A stretch of DNA of 64,000 nucleotides. Origin: Spisula solida (lineage: Eukaryota > Mollusca > Bivalvia > Venerida > Mactridae). Location: assembly GCA_947247005.1 (NCBI GenBank), contig OX365947.1, positions 34,738,760 through 34,802,759 on the forward strand, given 5' to 3'. Below, one piece after another: positions 52,801-60,059 of the stretch. The notes beneath the pieces are model-generated. The model had not been told where the DNA came from and ran no database searches. It saw only the letters and a list, made by a program, of their open reading frames with translations. The number at the start of each line of letters is the position of its first letter. Position 1 is the first letter of the stretch. The position numbers were made by a program, and so were the translations under genes.

Positions 52801-53087
52801 GTGGTTTGTTCAACAGTTGTTAATAGGTCAGTGGTTGTTGCATCGGATGTCGTTCCTGCAACTAATGTAACTTGTGCATCAGTTGTTGTTGCATCTGATG
52901 TCGTTGCTACAGCTGATGTGGTTAGAACATCAGTCGTAGTTTGTGCATCGGTTGTTGTGTAAGGTGTTGTTTCCGCATCTGACGTAGTAGTCTCCGCAGG
53001 TGTGGTTGTACTGGCGACGGTTGTACTTTCTGTTGCATATAAAGTGACTAGCAGGAAGGTCAGGATATGTTTCCCAGACTTCATCAT
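20606..53087 (-). CDS. Giant transmembrane mucin (mucin-NIDO-AMOP-VWD-EGF-TM), 41 coding exons
   Basis: Minus-strand exons in order: 53087-49355, 49091-48964, 47986-47660, 47094-46899, 46674-46409, 46016-45803, 45676-45590, 45271-44894, 44391-44191, 43539-43291, 42798-42564, 42095-41923, 41046-40885, 40052-39927, 38845-38720, 38251-38126, 37297-37175, 36731-36480, 36101-35973, 35090-34965, 34437-34312, 33213-33079, 32433-32176, 31596-31477, 30776-30654, 30240-30109, 29917-29792, 29405-29145, 28741-28478, 27953-27837, 27337-27080, 26575-26294, 25720-25688, 25227-25115, 24552-24485, 23968-23811, 22823-22748, 22052-21900, 21640-21453, 21071-20995, 20656-20606. All introns are GT-AG. Summed phases stay in frame for 3492 codons. 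The domain order matches MUC4-type mucins and the coral skeletal 'mucin-like protein': a secreted-type ectodomain held at the surface by one membrane helix. Ligand and exact function cannot be read from sequence. The exon at 45676-45590 has the least certain donor. Confidence 0.9.
22538..22628. repeat. Interspersed repeat E, copy 1
   Basis: It contains GACAGGAAAGGCAG, 'CTCAACTTAACCAGCCGAGC' and 'CAAGGCACAATGCCC'. Related copies lie at about 26815-26910, 27606-27750 (a double copy), 41765-41870, 48228-48345 and 55430-55525, the last three inverted. No ends, TIRs or Pol III boxes are clear, so the class is unknown. Confidence 0.65.
23811..25720 (-). CDS. Mucin exons 33-36: microexon and SEA-like juxtamembrane region
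   Basis: The 33 bp exon 25720-25688 ('[11 protein letters not shown]') is followed by 25227-25115, 24552-24485 and 23968-23811 (residues about 3187-3310). The predicted secondary pattern is strand '[12 protein letters not shown]', helix '[18 protein letters not shown]', strands 'IAVRAVTE' and 'TNVSLLFID', then helix '[14 protein letters not shown]'. That order resembles a SEA module, which often sits between EGF modules and the membrane in mucins. A 'DGSLKT' turn stands where a SEA cleavage site (G-S-V-V-V) would be. SEA identity is inference. The microexon is supported only by splice sites and phase. Confidence 0.6.
24019..24050 (+). other. Hammerhead-core-like motif (copy b, best preserved)
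   Basis: CCTGATGAAGGCTTTGGCGT, then AAAGTCGAAACGG. CUGAUGA and GAAA flank a stem that can pair (GGCUUU with AAAGUC, one G-U pair). One extra A sits between the core and the stem. It lies in an intron of the mucin gene, on the opposite strand to the gene. Confidence 0.4.
26054..26205. repeat. Interspersed repeat D, copy 1
   Basis: It starts AATACTGTAGCGCACAGACA and ends near 'CACTCCACAATGAATAACAC'. A second copy with the same start and end blocks is at 40150-40335, with a longer middle. It is intronic. The class is unknown and no TIR is obvious. Confidence 0.6.
26294..40052 (-). CDS. Mucin exons 14-32: array of about 25 EGF-like modules
   Basis: Nineteen exons, each starting and ending in phase 1. 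Thirteen (117-135 bp) hold one EGF module, most of the Ca-binding type starting D-I/V/F-[DN]-E-C with a central 'C.NT.GSY.C.C..G'. Six (252-282 bp: 36731, 32433, 29405, 28741, 27337 and 26575 as upper ends) hold a laminin/MEGF-like module ('C.C......CD...G.C.C..GW.G..C') fused to a cbEGF module. The protein region is about residues 2117-3186. Tandem cbEGF modules usually form a calcium-stiffened rod. Exon 30240-30109 has a non-Ca-binding start ('[12 protein letters not shown]'). Confidence 0.9.
26815..26910. repeat. Interspersed repeat E, copy 2
   Basis: The same core as copy 1 (GAACAGGGAAGGCATCATTC, 'CAAGGCACAATGTCCAA'). It is intronic in the mucin gene, same orientation as copy 1. Confidence 0.6.
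27606..27770. repeat. Interspersed repeat E, copy 3 (internally duplicated)
   Basis: It carries the repeat E core, then a second 'CCAACCGAGCACAGAAAACA ... CAAGGCACAATGTCCAACT', so the middle of the element is duplicated in tandem. It is intronic in the mucin gene. Confidence 0.6.
29462..29725. repeat. Minisatellite, about 30 bp unit, in a mucin intron
   Basis: Eight to nine units of ACCAATAGCTAGCAAAACAT plus TTATAAAATT, with TTA/TAA variation. It lies upstream (in gene direction) of EGF exon 29405-29145. Open frames across it come from the 30 bp period. Confidence 0.8.
30418..30604. mobile_element. MITE family B, copy 2 (inverted, one end truncated)
   Basis: It begins CGCTGGCTTAGAATAAGATG and runs as the reverse complement of copy 1, including 'TTTTGAGAAAACAAGAAAAA' and 'TTTGGTCAACATGA'. 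The far TIR is lost after 'GATGCAGACCAACTGAGC'. It is intronic in the mucin gene. Confidence 0.65.
31202..31351. mobile_element. MITE family C, copy 1 (foldback type)
   Basis: The left end is CAGGGGTGATATTCAATATT, then GATCTTA. The right end carries the inverse TAAGATCAGAATTGAA and GCCACCC. The interior holds 'AGGATAG' and 'GACAACCAATC' blocks, shared in inverted order with the copy at 59484. It is intronic in the mucin gene. Confidence 0.65.
32387..32850. repeat. 67 bp tandem array made of an EGF exon start plus its splice acceptor
   Basis: Units begin at 32387, 32454, 32521, 32588, 32655, 32722 and 32789, exactly 67 bp apart. The first unit is the functional 5' end of mucin exon 32433-32176 with its acceptor. 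The other six copies lie in the upstream intron. Each copy keeps, on the minus strand, the TTTATATTTTCAG acceptor and about 45 bp of exon ('[14 protein letters not shown]'). Differences are few (AA/CA and CTAG/TTAG variants), so the expansion is recent. Confidence 0.9.
33538..33785. mobile_element. MITE family B, copy 3 (both ends present)
   Basis: The left TIR is CGCTGGCTTAGAATTAGAAG, followed by GTCGTAAGTGC. The right end reads GTACTTACGAGCTTCTCATT then CTAAGTCAGCG. The TIRs are about 30 bp and the element is 248 bp. It is the most complete copy in the window. No clear target duplication is visible. It is intronic in the mucin gene. Confidence 0.75.
34600..34795. repeat. 'TTTCGTGG' interspersed repeat
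   Basis: AATCGCATATTTTCGTGGGT, 'CAATTTCGTGGATTTTGATG' and 'AATTTCGTGGTCGAGTTTAA' followed by inverse-like 'CAACGAAATCAACGAAAG'. It resembles a widespread invertebrate non-coding repeat rich in TTTCGTGG/CCACGAAA. It is intronic in the mucin gene. Confidence 0.5.
37358..37563. mobile_element. MITE family A, copy 3 (right end lost)
   Basis: The left end is AAGCCTAGGTCCCACTGATG, preceded by TA (37356-37357). The interior matches copies 1 and 2. The right TIR breaks off after 'AATGCTCAGT', where unrelated repeat sequence ('GTCCCAGAATTACGTAGACT') begins; a similar block is seen near 18160. It is intronic in the mucin gene. Confidence 0.7.
39310..39840. mobile_element. Long imperfect foldback element in a mucin intron
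   Basis: Arms of about 230 bp are inverted about a centre near 39575. The best-matched part is 'TAGCCAAAAATGTCATTTTT' (39477 on) against 'AAAAATGACATTTTTGGCTA' (39660 on), plus 'TCCCTTGTAA' against 'TTACAAGGGA'. Outer blocks also match ('AAATGCGTG' against 'CATGCGTTTTT', 'GGCACTGTG' against 'CACAGGGCC'). There is no coding capacity. It is a large MITE or foldback element. Confidence 0.7.
40150..40335. repeat. Interspersed repeat D, copy 2
   Basis: It shares AATACTGTAGCGCACAGACA and 'CGCAATGAATGACACACTGC' with the copy at 26054, with an extra 'CGGCGGCAGCCTCTAGC' segment between. It is intronic in the mucin gene. Confidence 0.6.
40885..42798 (-). CDS. Mucin exons 11-13: beta-rich linker and first EGF-like modules
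   Basis: Exons 42798-42564, 42095-41923 and 41046-40885 (residues about 1927-2116). The linker '[20 protein letters not shown] ... [12 protein letters not shown]' looks like a cadherin-like or Ig-like beta fold of the type found at this place in mucin-like proteins. It leads into '[10 protein letters not shown] ... [12 protein letters not shown]' and '[20 protein letters not shown]', two EGF-like modules. The fold of the linker is inference. Confidence 0.75.
41765..41875. repeat. Interspersed repeat E, copy 4 (inverted)
   Basis: It reads TTGGGCATTGTGCCGTGTAA, then 'GAGTTGCCTTCCCTGTC', the reverse complement of copies 1-3. It is intronic in the mucin gene. Confidence 0.6.
42160..42191 (+). 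other. Hammerhead-core-like motif (copy c)
   Basis: CCTGATGAAGACTTTATAAA, then AACGAAACGTTG. CUGAUGA and GAAAC are kept, but the intervening stem is AT-rich and pairs poorly. It is intronic in the mucin gene, on the opposite strand. Confidence 0.3.
43291..45271 (-). CDS. Mucin exons 8-10: VWD domain and its C-terminal extension
   Basis: Exons 45271-44894, 44391-44191 and 43539-43291 (residues about 1650-1926). The canonical VWD start '[20 protein letters not shown]' and the end motif '[20 protein letters not shown]' are both present. Next comes the MUC4-type extension '[20 protein letters not shown]' and a Cys-bearing '[13 protein letters not shown]'. The domain appears intact. As in MUC4, it lacks the multimerisation cysteines seen in gel-forming mucins. 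Confidence 0.85.
45590..46674 (-). CDS. Mucin exons 5-7: AMOP domain
   Basis: Exons 46674-46409, 46016-45803 and 45676-45590 (residues about 1462-1650). Seen are 'CRKWH', 'QMPQCPCS', '[20 protein letters not shown]', '[20 protein letters not shown]' and '[10 protein letters not shown]', the Cys pattern of AMOP (adhesion-associated domain in MUC4 and other proteins). The last exon ends in '[19 protein letters not shown]'. Its donor (GTATGC at 45589) was chosen because it restores the frame into the VWD exon. Confidence 0.8.
46899..49091 (-). CDS. Mucin exons 2-4: NIDO domain
   Basis: Exons 49091-48964, 47986-47660 and 47094-46899 (residues about 1245-1461). The start '[11 protein letters not shown]', then 'VCANGLLCF', '[20 protein letters not shown]', '[15 protein letters not shown]' and '[20 protein letters not shown]' follow the usual NIDO (nidogen extracellular) order. 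In MUC4 and related proteins this domain sits just before AMOP. Cysteine content is low, as usual for NIDO. Confidence 0.85.
48228..48345. repeat. Interspersed repeat E, copy 5 (inverted)
   Basis: GTTGGGCATTGTGCCATGTA ... 'GTGCTGCCTTCCCTGTCCGA'. It is intronic, between the NIDO-coding exons of the mucin gene. Confidence 0.6.
49355..53087 (-). CDS. Mucin exon 1: signal peptide and Thr/Ser-rich mucin domain
   Basis: A single 3733 bp exon (residues 1-1244). The start is MMKSG; of the two adjacent ATGs the first is used here. A hydrophobic stretch '[15 protein letters not shown]' reads as a signal peptide. The rest is dense in Thr and Ser with few other residues and no Cys, as expected for a heavily O-glycosylated mucin domain. 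There are two arrays. The N-terminal one (DNA about 50855-52830) has a 23-residue (69 bp) unit of type '[20 protein letters not shown]'. The C-terminal one (about 49455-50600) has a 22-residue (66 bp) unit of type '[20 protein letters not shown]'. Antisense open frames here are by-products of the repeat. Confidence 0.9.
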
Positions 53088-53150
53088 GGCTTTACCTGGA
53101 ATGAATTAACGTGATTTGGTAAGTGCTGGTTTTAGAGTTATTTGATCAAT

Positions 53151-53158
53151 CTATATAG
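53151..53158 (-). promoter_or_regulatory. Candidate TATA box of the mucin gene
   Basis: On the minus strand the sequence reads CCTATATAGATT about 65 bp upstream of the ATG. A start site about 30 bp downstream would leave a very short 5' UTR. A competing reading is that TTCATTCCAG at about 53096-53105 is a splice acceptor and the true promoter lies further upstream. Confidence 0.35.
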
Positions 53159-53190
53159 GACCACATCATCATCGATGTTTGCTAGTTGTG

Positions 53191-53281
53191 TATACATGTA
53201 CCAAACAACAATACATAATTCGTATAGAGTATATATATATATTCTATACGAATTATGTGTTATTGTTTGGTACATGTATTT
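53191..53281. repeat. Near-perfect 90 bp palindrome upstream of the mucin start
   Basis: The left arm (TACATGTACCAAACAACAAT, then ACATAATTCGTATAGAGTAT) is inverted in the right arm (CTATACGAATTATGTGTTAT, then TGTTTGGTACATGTA). Arms are about 43 bp, with only a few mismatches, around an (AT)n centre near 53236. It lies about 105-195 bp upstream of the ATG. Confidence 0.85.
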
Positions 53282-53864
53282 ATATATATATACTTTATTT
53301 ATGGAGAAAGCTTATTTAGCATATAATACGTCGCTAATCTACCATAAGGATCTCATAAGGCAATAAAACAAACTGAACAAGATATACATTATAGATGTAT
53401 TATATTCTATGGTGTATGCGTTCGTGCTATAAAGTTAAATGAGATCAATCCTAGATGACGAACTGTCATGTTGTGACACTATAGTGTTATACGTCATTTA
53501 TATACAACCAACCAGACAAATATCTTAAACATTATATCCGGAACGATATACATACTTGTAGGATTACAGTAATCGGATGTTTTAAAATTTAATTCCCAAA
53601 ATAGTTGTGGTATTATATTATTTGCGAAGGAATATGTCGAAAAATATACTTTTGCTGTCCTTTTGTTGTGAAAGGTGTTTATCCGTAAACGGTCTTTCTT
53701 CCCTAAAATTAATGTGCAGACAGCTCAATATAAATCTCAAATTCAATGTTACTACATTTTATTTTGAATGAAATAATAGCATTCATGTAATTCTAATACT
53801 GACCGAAACTATCGGTACATTGTAGTTAACATTCTTCAGATTCAATTTAGCGTGGTCATATTTA

Positions 53865-54279
53865 CACTGCCCACCAAAAATAAGTATACAGATGTTATTT
53901 GCCCACTTACTTGCCTGTAATAGTACTATTTGCAGAACAGTGAAGGAACAATATATTTGAAGAAAAGGAATAGTTTTGTTTATTAAATGGAAAGACCATA
54001 AATTAATTGGAACCCTAAGTGCAAAATCTAAAGTTTCTTTGTCCTTCTGGAATGGTGACTTTGTCACAAAAACATGGAAAATTCAGCCTTTTTGATCACA
54101 TGGTTATTTTAGTTCCAAACATCTTCATCTTTATTTCTATCTCTATTTTGACTCATTTAGTAACTGTAGTTTCAGAAACTAGCATAATTGTGACTGTCTG
54201 ACAAACAGATATTGAATAATTTAACCAAGTTTAATTTTGCAAAAATTATTTACTGTATACTTATTTTTGGTGGGCACTG
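53865..54279. mobile_element. Tc1/mariner-like non-autonomous element with TA target duplication
   Basis: The ends are CACTGCCCACCAAAAATAAG (left) and CTTATTTTTGGTGGGCACTG (right), with TA on both sides (53863-53864, 54280-54281). The inverted match continues inward for about 28 bp (GTATACAG). The interior (415 bp total) shows no transposase. It lies about 0.8 kb upstream of the mucin start. Confidence 0.75.
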
Positions 54280-55429
54280 TATTCCTCTGTTGATATTTAT
54301 TTACGAAAGGTAATGGGAAACGCCCAGATTGTACGAGATTGGTAACTACTTATTGATTAATGTATAGCTTGGACAGTGGTCGTATATAAACGACTTTCCA
54401 GTCCACTGAAGATAGTCCTTGGGCAATAGTAATCCTGAATAACAATCGAAGCTAAATACATTCTTTATTTGTAGTAGCATTTAACAGGGCGAGTTATTTG
54501 TTTAAATAATTTGCTCACCGTTCATAGCTTGAAAGCCATCATCCATATACGAATCTCAAACTTAACTAAATTGTTATTTACATAAGAGAAGAGTTTTACT
54601 ATCCTAGGGCTTATCTAGTTGTTGCAGAATAATTTAAAAATTGTCTTTCAGACATGGAGATCTTAACCTTGTTAATATGACCTTTTTATGTGGTTCTTCC
54701 AGCGTAGGTTGACCACCCAAACGATACTGATTTTTTCTCACGCAATCAGCTTGGTCTTGGTGCTAATTCATTGGTGGCAATTATTCCACCACCTGTGTCC
54801 ATATGTGTTGCTCACTGAAGCATCAAATTGCGGACACTTTGAAATTGAGTTACGCGAGTAACGTACGATCTTGAAGGTGTTAAGGGCGGATTAACCTGCG
54901 AGACATGCGCAGATAATGCCCGGGCATTTTTATTAGCCTTTAGTTATTGAGGTTAGAGTTCAGTGGTCAGTTTGTTATATTCCGAATCAGTATATTGTCC
55001 TAGCACAACTCTAGACACTGGCATACATGATCATAGCATTCTTAAGTGTGGGCTTAAAGGTGAGTATTTCAGAAAAAAAAACTAAACTGGATCAACAAGT
55101 CATGTAAAAACCCCTATAAACACGATGATCACCGTCCTCGTATACAGTTTATTCACAATATTTGAGGCATTTGGCCCATGAGTCACATAATTAGACCGTT
55201 GTAAACAAAGTATCAAAATATACATGATACAAATGGTGATTTTATACAACAATGTTATATTTCTGATAAACTTGCAAACTTTATTGCATGTAATCAATCA
55301 AAGGCAACAAATCATACTACGATATGTTTTGTCTTTCAAAGCTTTTTTAAAAGTAAACGTATTTATATGTTTATAAGTATTTTACTATAAATTGATTAGT
55401 GAACGAGAGTTATTTAATACAATTTAGGG

Positions 55430-55525
55430 AAAGTTTGACTTGTTTGGTTGGACACTGTGCTTTGTGTGTTTTTAATGTTTTCTGTGCTCGGCTGGTTAAG
55501 TTGAGTGCTGCCTTCCCTGTCTGTC
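55430..55525. repeat. Interspersed repeat E, copy 6 (inverted)
   Basis: It reads 'TTGGACACTGTGCTTTGTGT', then 'TGTGCTCGGCTGGTTAAGTT' and 'GCTGCCTTCCCTGTC', the reverse complement of copies 1-3. Confidence 0.6.
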
Positions 55526-56869
55526 TTTATATAATATTTTTGCCAAAACCGTATAGAATTCAGTGGCAATCTTGTGACATCTGCATCGTGTCAACCCTAA
55601 TTTGAAACAAGTCTTCAAAACACTGTAAACATTTCAATCCGGAGTTTAATGACAAACGGCTTTAATTCACGTGAAGGTTATTCAGTGATAATAACATTTC
55701 AATGCAAGATCAAAGCATATAGTCCATAGGAAACAGCATTAACAAGATTTGACGAATGTACATTTAATTTGCTCAAAATTAGCGATCCATGTTGAGATGA
55801 AGCTTTGACCATCCTATAAACAACAATTATTGCCAGTTTATTTGGGATGACACCGTCATGTTTCACCTGAAGGCAAACCTATTTTGACTCATTTGACCAC
55901 TATCACTCTGTACGTTGTCAAATAGATAAAATCGAGAATGTTTCAAAAAGTACCATTAAAGTTTGAGTCAGCATACCTGTATGGCAACCATGTTAACTAT
56001 CTAGATCGTGTACCACTGTGTATTCATAGGACCAGTGATTGTAATTCATGCTCAGACGAATAATATCACCTAGATATTGTTTGACACTCAATCTAATGGT
56101 ACTGAGCTATTCTCAACGTTTGTAGAGGAGCTTGACTTTACCTGTACCACGACCTCGTTAGTCTAATGTATTCTACTATATGTGTATATCATTTAGCTAG
56201 ACTTGTGTTTTGTCGGTGTCTTCGATAATAATCTGATGCACATTCCTGGTTTATTCCAACTCAAACGGTGCAATTTTGTATTGAAGCAAACGCTTCCAAA
56301 TTGAACTGTGGCTCGATGAAACGTTGTTAATTTCTATTTAATTGATAGTCATGTGGTTAAACCGTCCACATGGGGATTGGGAGGCTGCTAGTTACTGTCA
56401 GTGTCGCGGTATATCAACGTTGTTAAAACGGTTTGGGTATACTAGCAATGCTTGACACTCAGTGTGTGTACACGGTTGGTTCAGTGTCTGAGTTCTCTTT
56501 ACATGGCTATAGGCATGACAGTCGATGTGCCGTATCAATAATATAGTCTCGACGAGTAAAACTAGACATATTAAAAGCACATTACTTGTAAGTATAAGCA
56601 CTTATAATAGGATTGGTCTATTTCATACTTTGGCATTACATGTGTTCATATTTTATTATACTATTTAGTAATAAATCGTATTCTCGTTTTATTTGACTTG
56701 AGCTATTTTCAAGTATAACTTCTAAGGTCTAGCCAAACACAGTGAATGTCGTTTAACTTTTATTTACCAGCTAGTCAGCTTTCTGCTGAAACATGTGTGC
56801 TTCTACCCGGGTTTAAATCTGACGGCAAGCGCACTAACCACTGAACTACGGAGGTCCCATGTTAACCTT

Positions 56870-56988
56870 ATGCATAGTTACATCTTACTTCACACTCGGA
56901 ATGCTGTCTTGTGTATCATGCGATCTTATGCGTAGTTACATCTTACTTCACACTCGGCATGCTGTCTTGTGTATCATGCGATCTTATG
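56870..56988. repeat. Tandem duplication, about 58 bp, two copies
   Basis: 'GTTACATCTTACTTCACACT' and 'ATGCTGTCTTGTGTATCATG' occur twice, about 58 bp apart, with one or two differences. Confidence 0.75.
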
Positions 56989-57626
56989 CTTATATGAACA
57001 TTAACGGTGAAATATTACTGGATGATTTGATTTGACGGATGCGTTTACCCGTTCACAGTCAAAAACTAACCAATTGTGTAGCACTAACTAGTCGTATAAT
57101 AGACACAAATGGATGTGACCTATAACTTCGGTTAGTGTGTCACGTCGACATAACTGAAGATAGGATAACGATGTAAGAAGTTAACTGCCGATTTACGGTA
57201 AAAGAAACACTATATAATGACTGCGGGGATAGTTTACTGCAACACTTCTAGTTCGTAGCTTGACACTTTTATTACCTAAAATTGATACTAAACAATAATC
57301 ATACACACATTTAATATTTGTACACAGTAGTAAGGAAGTGCTTCCATTGATAATTACAACAATGGTCGATAAGCTACATTTCAATTTGTTACGTAATATA
57401 ATTTACTACTATATACACATTTGTATTTCAATTAAATCATTTGTCAGAAATAGAGTTAGGTCCCTTTGTCCATTTTTTTTGGATTATCTGTTTACTTATA
57501 TTCGAACATCTCGCAATGAAGTAAGTACTAGTAATACGAAGTACCATTATAAATCAGAGTGAACATAAGTACAAAGTACATAATATCGATACGTTATACA
57601 GGTTTTCAGACAGTGTGCGGGGACTG

Positions 57627-57870
57627 GGGAGCGGTGGTCCGAGAGGTACCAGGTTCAATCCCCGCCTATGTCACTGATCAATTTATAAGAGCAAAATAAT
57701 AACCTACATTGCTCCATTTCACCCGGGTGTATGAATGTGTACATGAGAGGCTCTGAAGCTAATGTGATATGGCTGCCGGTGGCGCTGAGTGTAACAGTCG
57801 ACTTACGACTCACTGATCGGGAGGTAAAGGTACAGTCGGTCGGACGGATGTATGCCTTATAATAGACTTT
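57627..57870 (+). mobile_element. tRNA-derived SINE, second copy type
   Basis: The head GGGGAGCGGTGGTCCGAGAG and a B-box-like GGTTCAATCCC (about 57652) mark a Pol III promoter. The body contains 'CACCCGGGTGTATGAATGTG', a block common in mollusc tRNA-derived SINEs. The A-B spacing is shorter than in a normal tRNA, so part of the head is deleted. It shares the general plan but not the body of the SINE at 3557. Confidence 0.6.
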
Positions 57871-58129
57871 AACTGGGTACTCATTTTGTGTAAAATAATA
57901 TAATATATTCATCATTGGAAAACCAAACAATAAAACATAAGGCGGTTTATCTGAAACGATTGTCTTAAAGGCGTGTCCAGTAAATGCTATAGGATTAGAA
58001 ATTGAGTCATTTAATGATTATATAGCTTAACGTGTCACAAAAAGGACATAACATAGTAATGATTATAACATAGTTTACATTCTATTTCTTCATACGTAAC
58101 CGTTCTGTGAGTACAACTACTACGCCCAG

Positions 58130-58760
58130 ACGTAACGTATATATTTCATGCTCAATGTTACATCTATTACATGCAAAGGTAACGTCTTTTTCATGCGAAC
58201 GTCAAACCTACTACAGTCATGTTGAGGTAACGTCTATTTCATGCGAATGTAATTTAATGCGAACGAAATACCTACTACATGTTGAGGTAACGTCTATTTC
58301 ATGTGAATATAATATCTACTATATGTTGAGGTAACGTCTATTTCATGCGAACAAAATACCTACTACATGTTGAGGTAACGTCTTTTTCATGCGAACGAAA
58401 TACCTACTACATGTTGAGGTTACGTCTTTTCCATGCGAACTTAATACCTACTACATGTTGAGGTAACGTCTTTTCCATGCGAACGTAATACCTACTACAT
58501 GTTGAGGTAACGTCTATTTCATGCGAACGTAATACCTACTCAATGTTGAGGTAACGTCTATTTCATGCGAACGAAATACCTACTACATGTTGAGGTAACG
58601 TCTATTTCATGCGAACGTAATACCTACTAAATGTTGAGGTGACGTCTATTTCATGCGAACGTAATACCTACTAAATGTTGAGGTAACGTCTATTTCATGC
58701 GAACGTAATACCTACTAAATGTTGAGGTAACGTCTATGTCTTGAGTACATAACACCTACT
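58130..58760. repeat. Minisatellite, 44 bp unit
   Basis: About 14 units with the core TACATGTTGAGGTAACGTCT, then ATTTCATGCGAACGTAATACC. Early units are irregular, and those from about 58260 to 58740 are regular. Each unit carries one or two 'AACGT' sites. Confidence 0.85.
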
Positions 58761-59483
58761 ACTTGCAGATAATTCTATTCGTGCGAATGTAACTTTTACT
58801 ACATAGGGATTTGTGTCAGGTACCTTGTATATTATATACACTTGTTTTAAATAATCACATTTATTTAATTCATTTACTGATTACTACTGCTTAAACCAAT
58901 ATGAATACATGTACCCTTATGCACATTGATTGCACTAGTTTTAAGTTTCAAGTGTACTCAGTGTGCACTTGGGGCGTACTTGAGGTTCATGTTAAGCTAA
59001 AATGGGATACTGCTTCCTAATCAATTTATCATTATACATGTGTATTTTGTTGTGTTTCATTTAGTTATTTTTTAACGAAATAATTTATATTGAATATTGG
59101 CTGTTACAAAGATTGTAATCCGGGTTCTTTCACAATATATCTATAATTTGCAATATAAACATAGGTTCGTTGATGATCTAGACTGATACTGTGTTTATGG
59201 TGTTATTTGTTGTTTGACAGAGCCGCGTGTGAAACCAGCCTATAACGCCTCAGGACAAAACAACATTGACTAATAGCCACTTATCTCCGTACCAAATACG
59301 TATTATTGCGATAACCGATTGTTTAATATTATCATTCCCTTATAATTTGATTATACCTATCCCTAGGTTACTTCTATCACCGTATCACCACGACTCATGT
59401 CATCTTAAACTGTTAGTACGCAGGGTTACACGCCCATACAGCTAATGTCATGTTACACTGATTTGTTGAAGAAATTGTGCGGC
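58761..59483. other. Intergenic AT-rich sequence
   Basis: No gene, RNA or repeat was recognised in this stretch. Confidence 0.4.
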
Positions 59484-59630
59484 CAGGGGTTGTATTCTAT
59501 ATTGATCTTACTTGACTTAAGGATTAGGACAACCAATCAGATCACACCATATTGAACTATTGGTCATTTACAGGCAATTGGCTATCCTTATTCTCCAATT
59601 AACTAAGATCAATATTGAATACCACCCCTG
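59484..59630. mobile_element. MITE family C, copy 2 (foldback type)
   Basis: The left end is CAGGGGTTGTATTCTATATT, then GATCTTA. The right end is TAAGATCAATATTGAATACC then ACCCCTG. The length is 147 bp and almost the whole element folds on itself. The CAGGGG end resembles hAT-type termini, but no 8 bp target duplication is visible. Confidence 0.7.
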
Positions 59631-60059
59631 ATGTTGAAGTCGTAATGGTGACACAGTAGCATATAAACATAATATATTGGTTAGAACGTTTGACGCCGGG
59701 ACAGGAGGTTGCGGTTTCACAGTGAATTTCGGTTTTGAATCCTCTTGTTTGTCATTTACGGTGGTCATCTGACCAAACCAGTTTTCCCAGAGTTGATTAT
59801 CAACCATTAATCTCAAACACATGTAGTACTAACTGTCTGTTCCGGCTACATCTGACTACATATGTGGAGGACTACAGCCATGGCCAATACGACGAAAGAT
59901 TATTACCATCATACGCACTCGATCCGATGTCGTTAAATTGCACTGGCATTTAGGTTAATCTTTGAGCGCTCAGTATATATAAGGGTAGTTCTAAGACTAG
60001 TCAGCCACTAAGTATAAATATTACTAAATGTTAATGACTGAAATACTGTATGTGGTAGG

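Larger units (their letters stand above)
54282..57610. other. Upstream flank, no gene recognised
   Basis: AT-rich unique-looking sequence. Contents that I can name are repeat E copy 6 (55430-55525), a possible decayed tRNA-derived SINE head on the minus strand (about 56795-56860, with GTTCAGTGGTTAGTGC), and a tandem duplication at about 56870-56990. No open frame here has domain or splice support. Confidence 0.4.

Noticed and set aside
49525..52962. Several plus-strand frames rich in Val/Ser ('[13 protein letters not shown]') opposite the mucin exon
   Set aside because: They are antisense reflections of the 66 and 69 bp Thr-rich coding repeats. The minus-strand frame has the signal peptide, splice donor and matching downstream domains.
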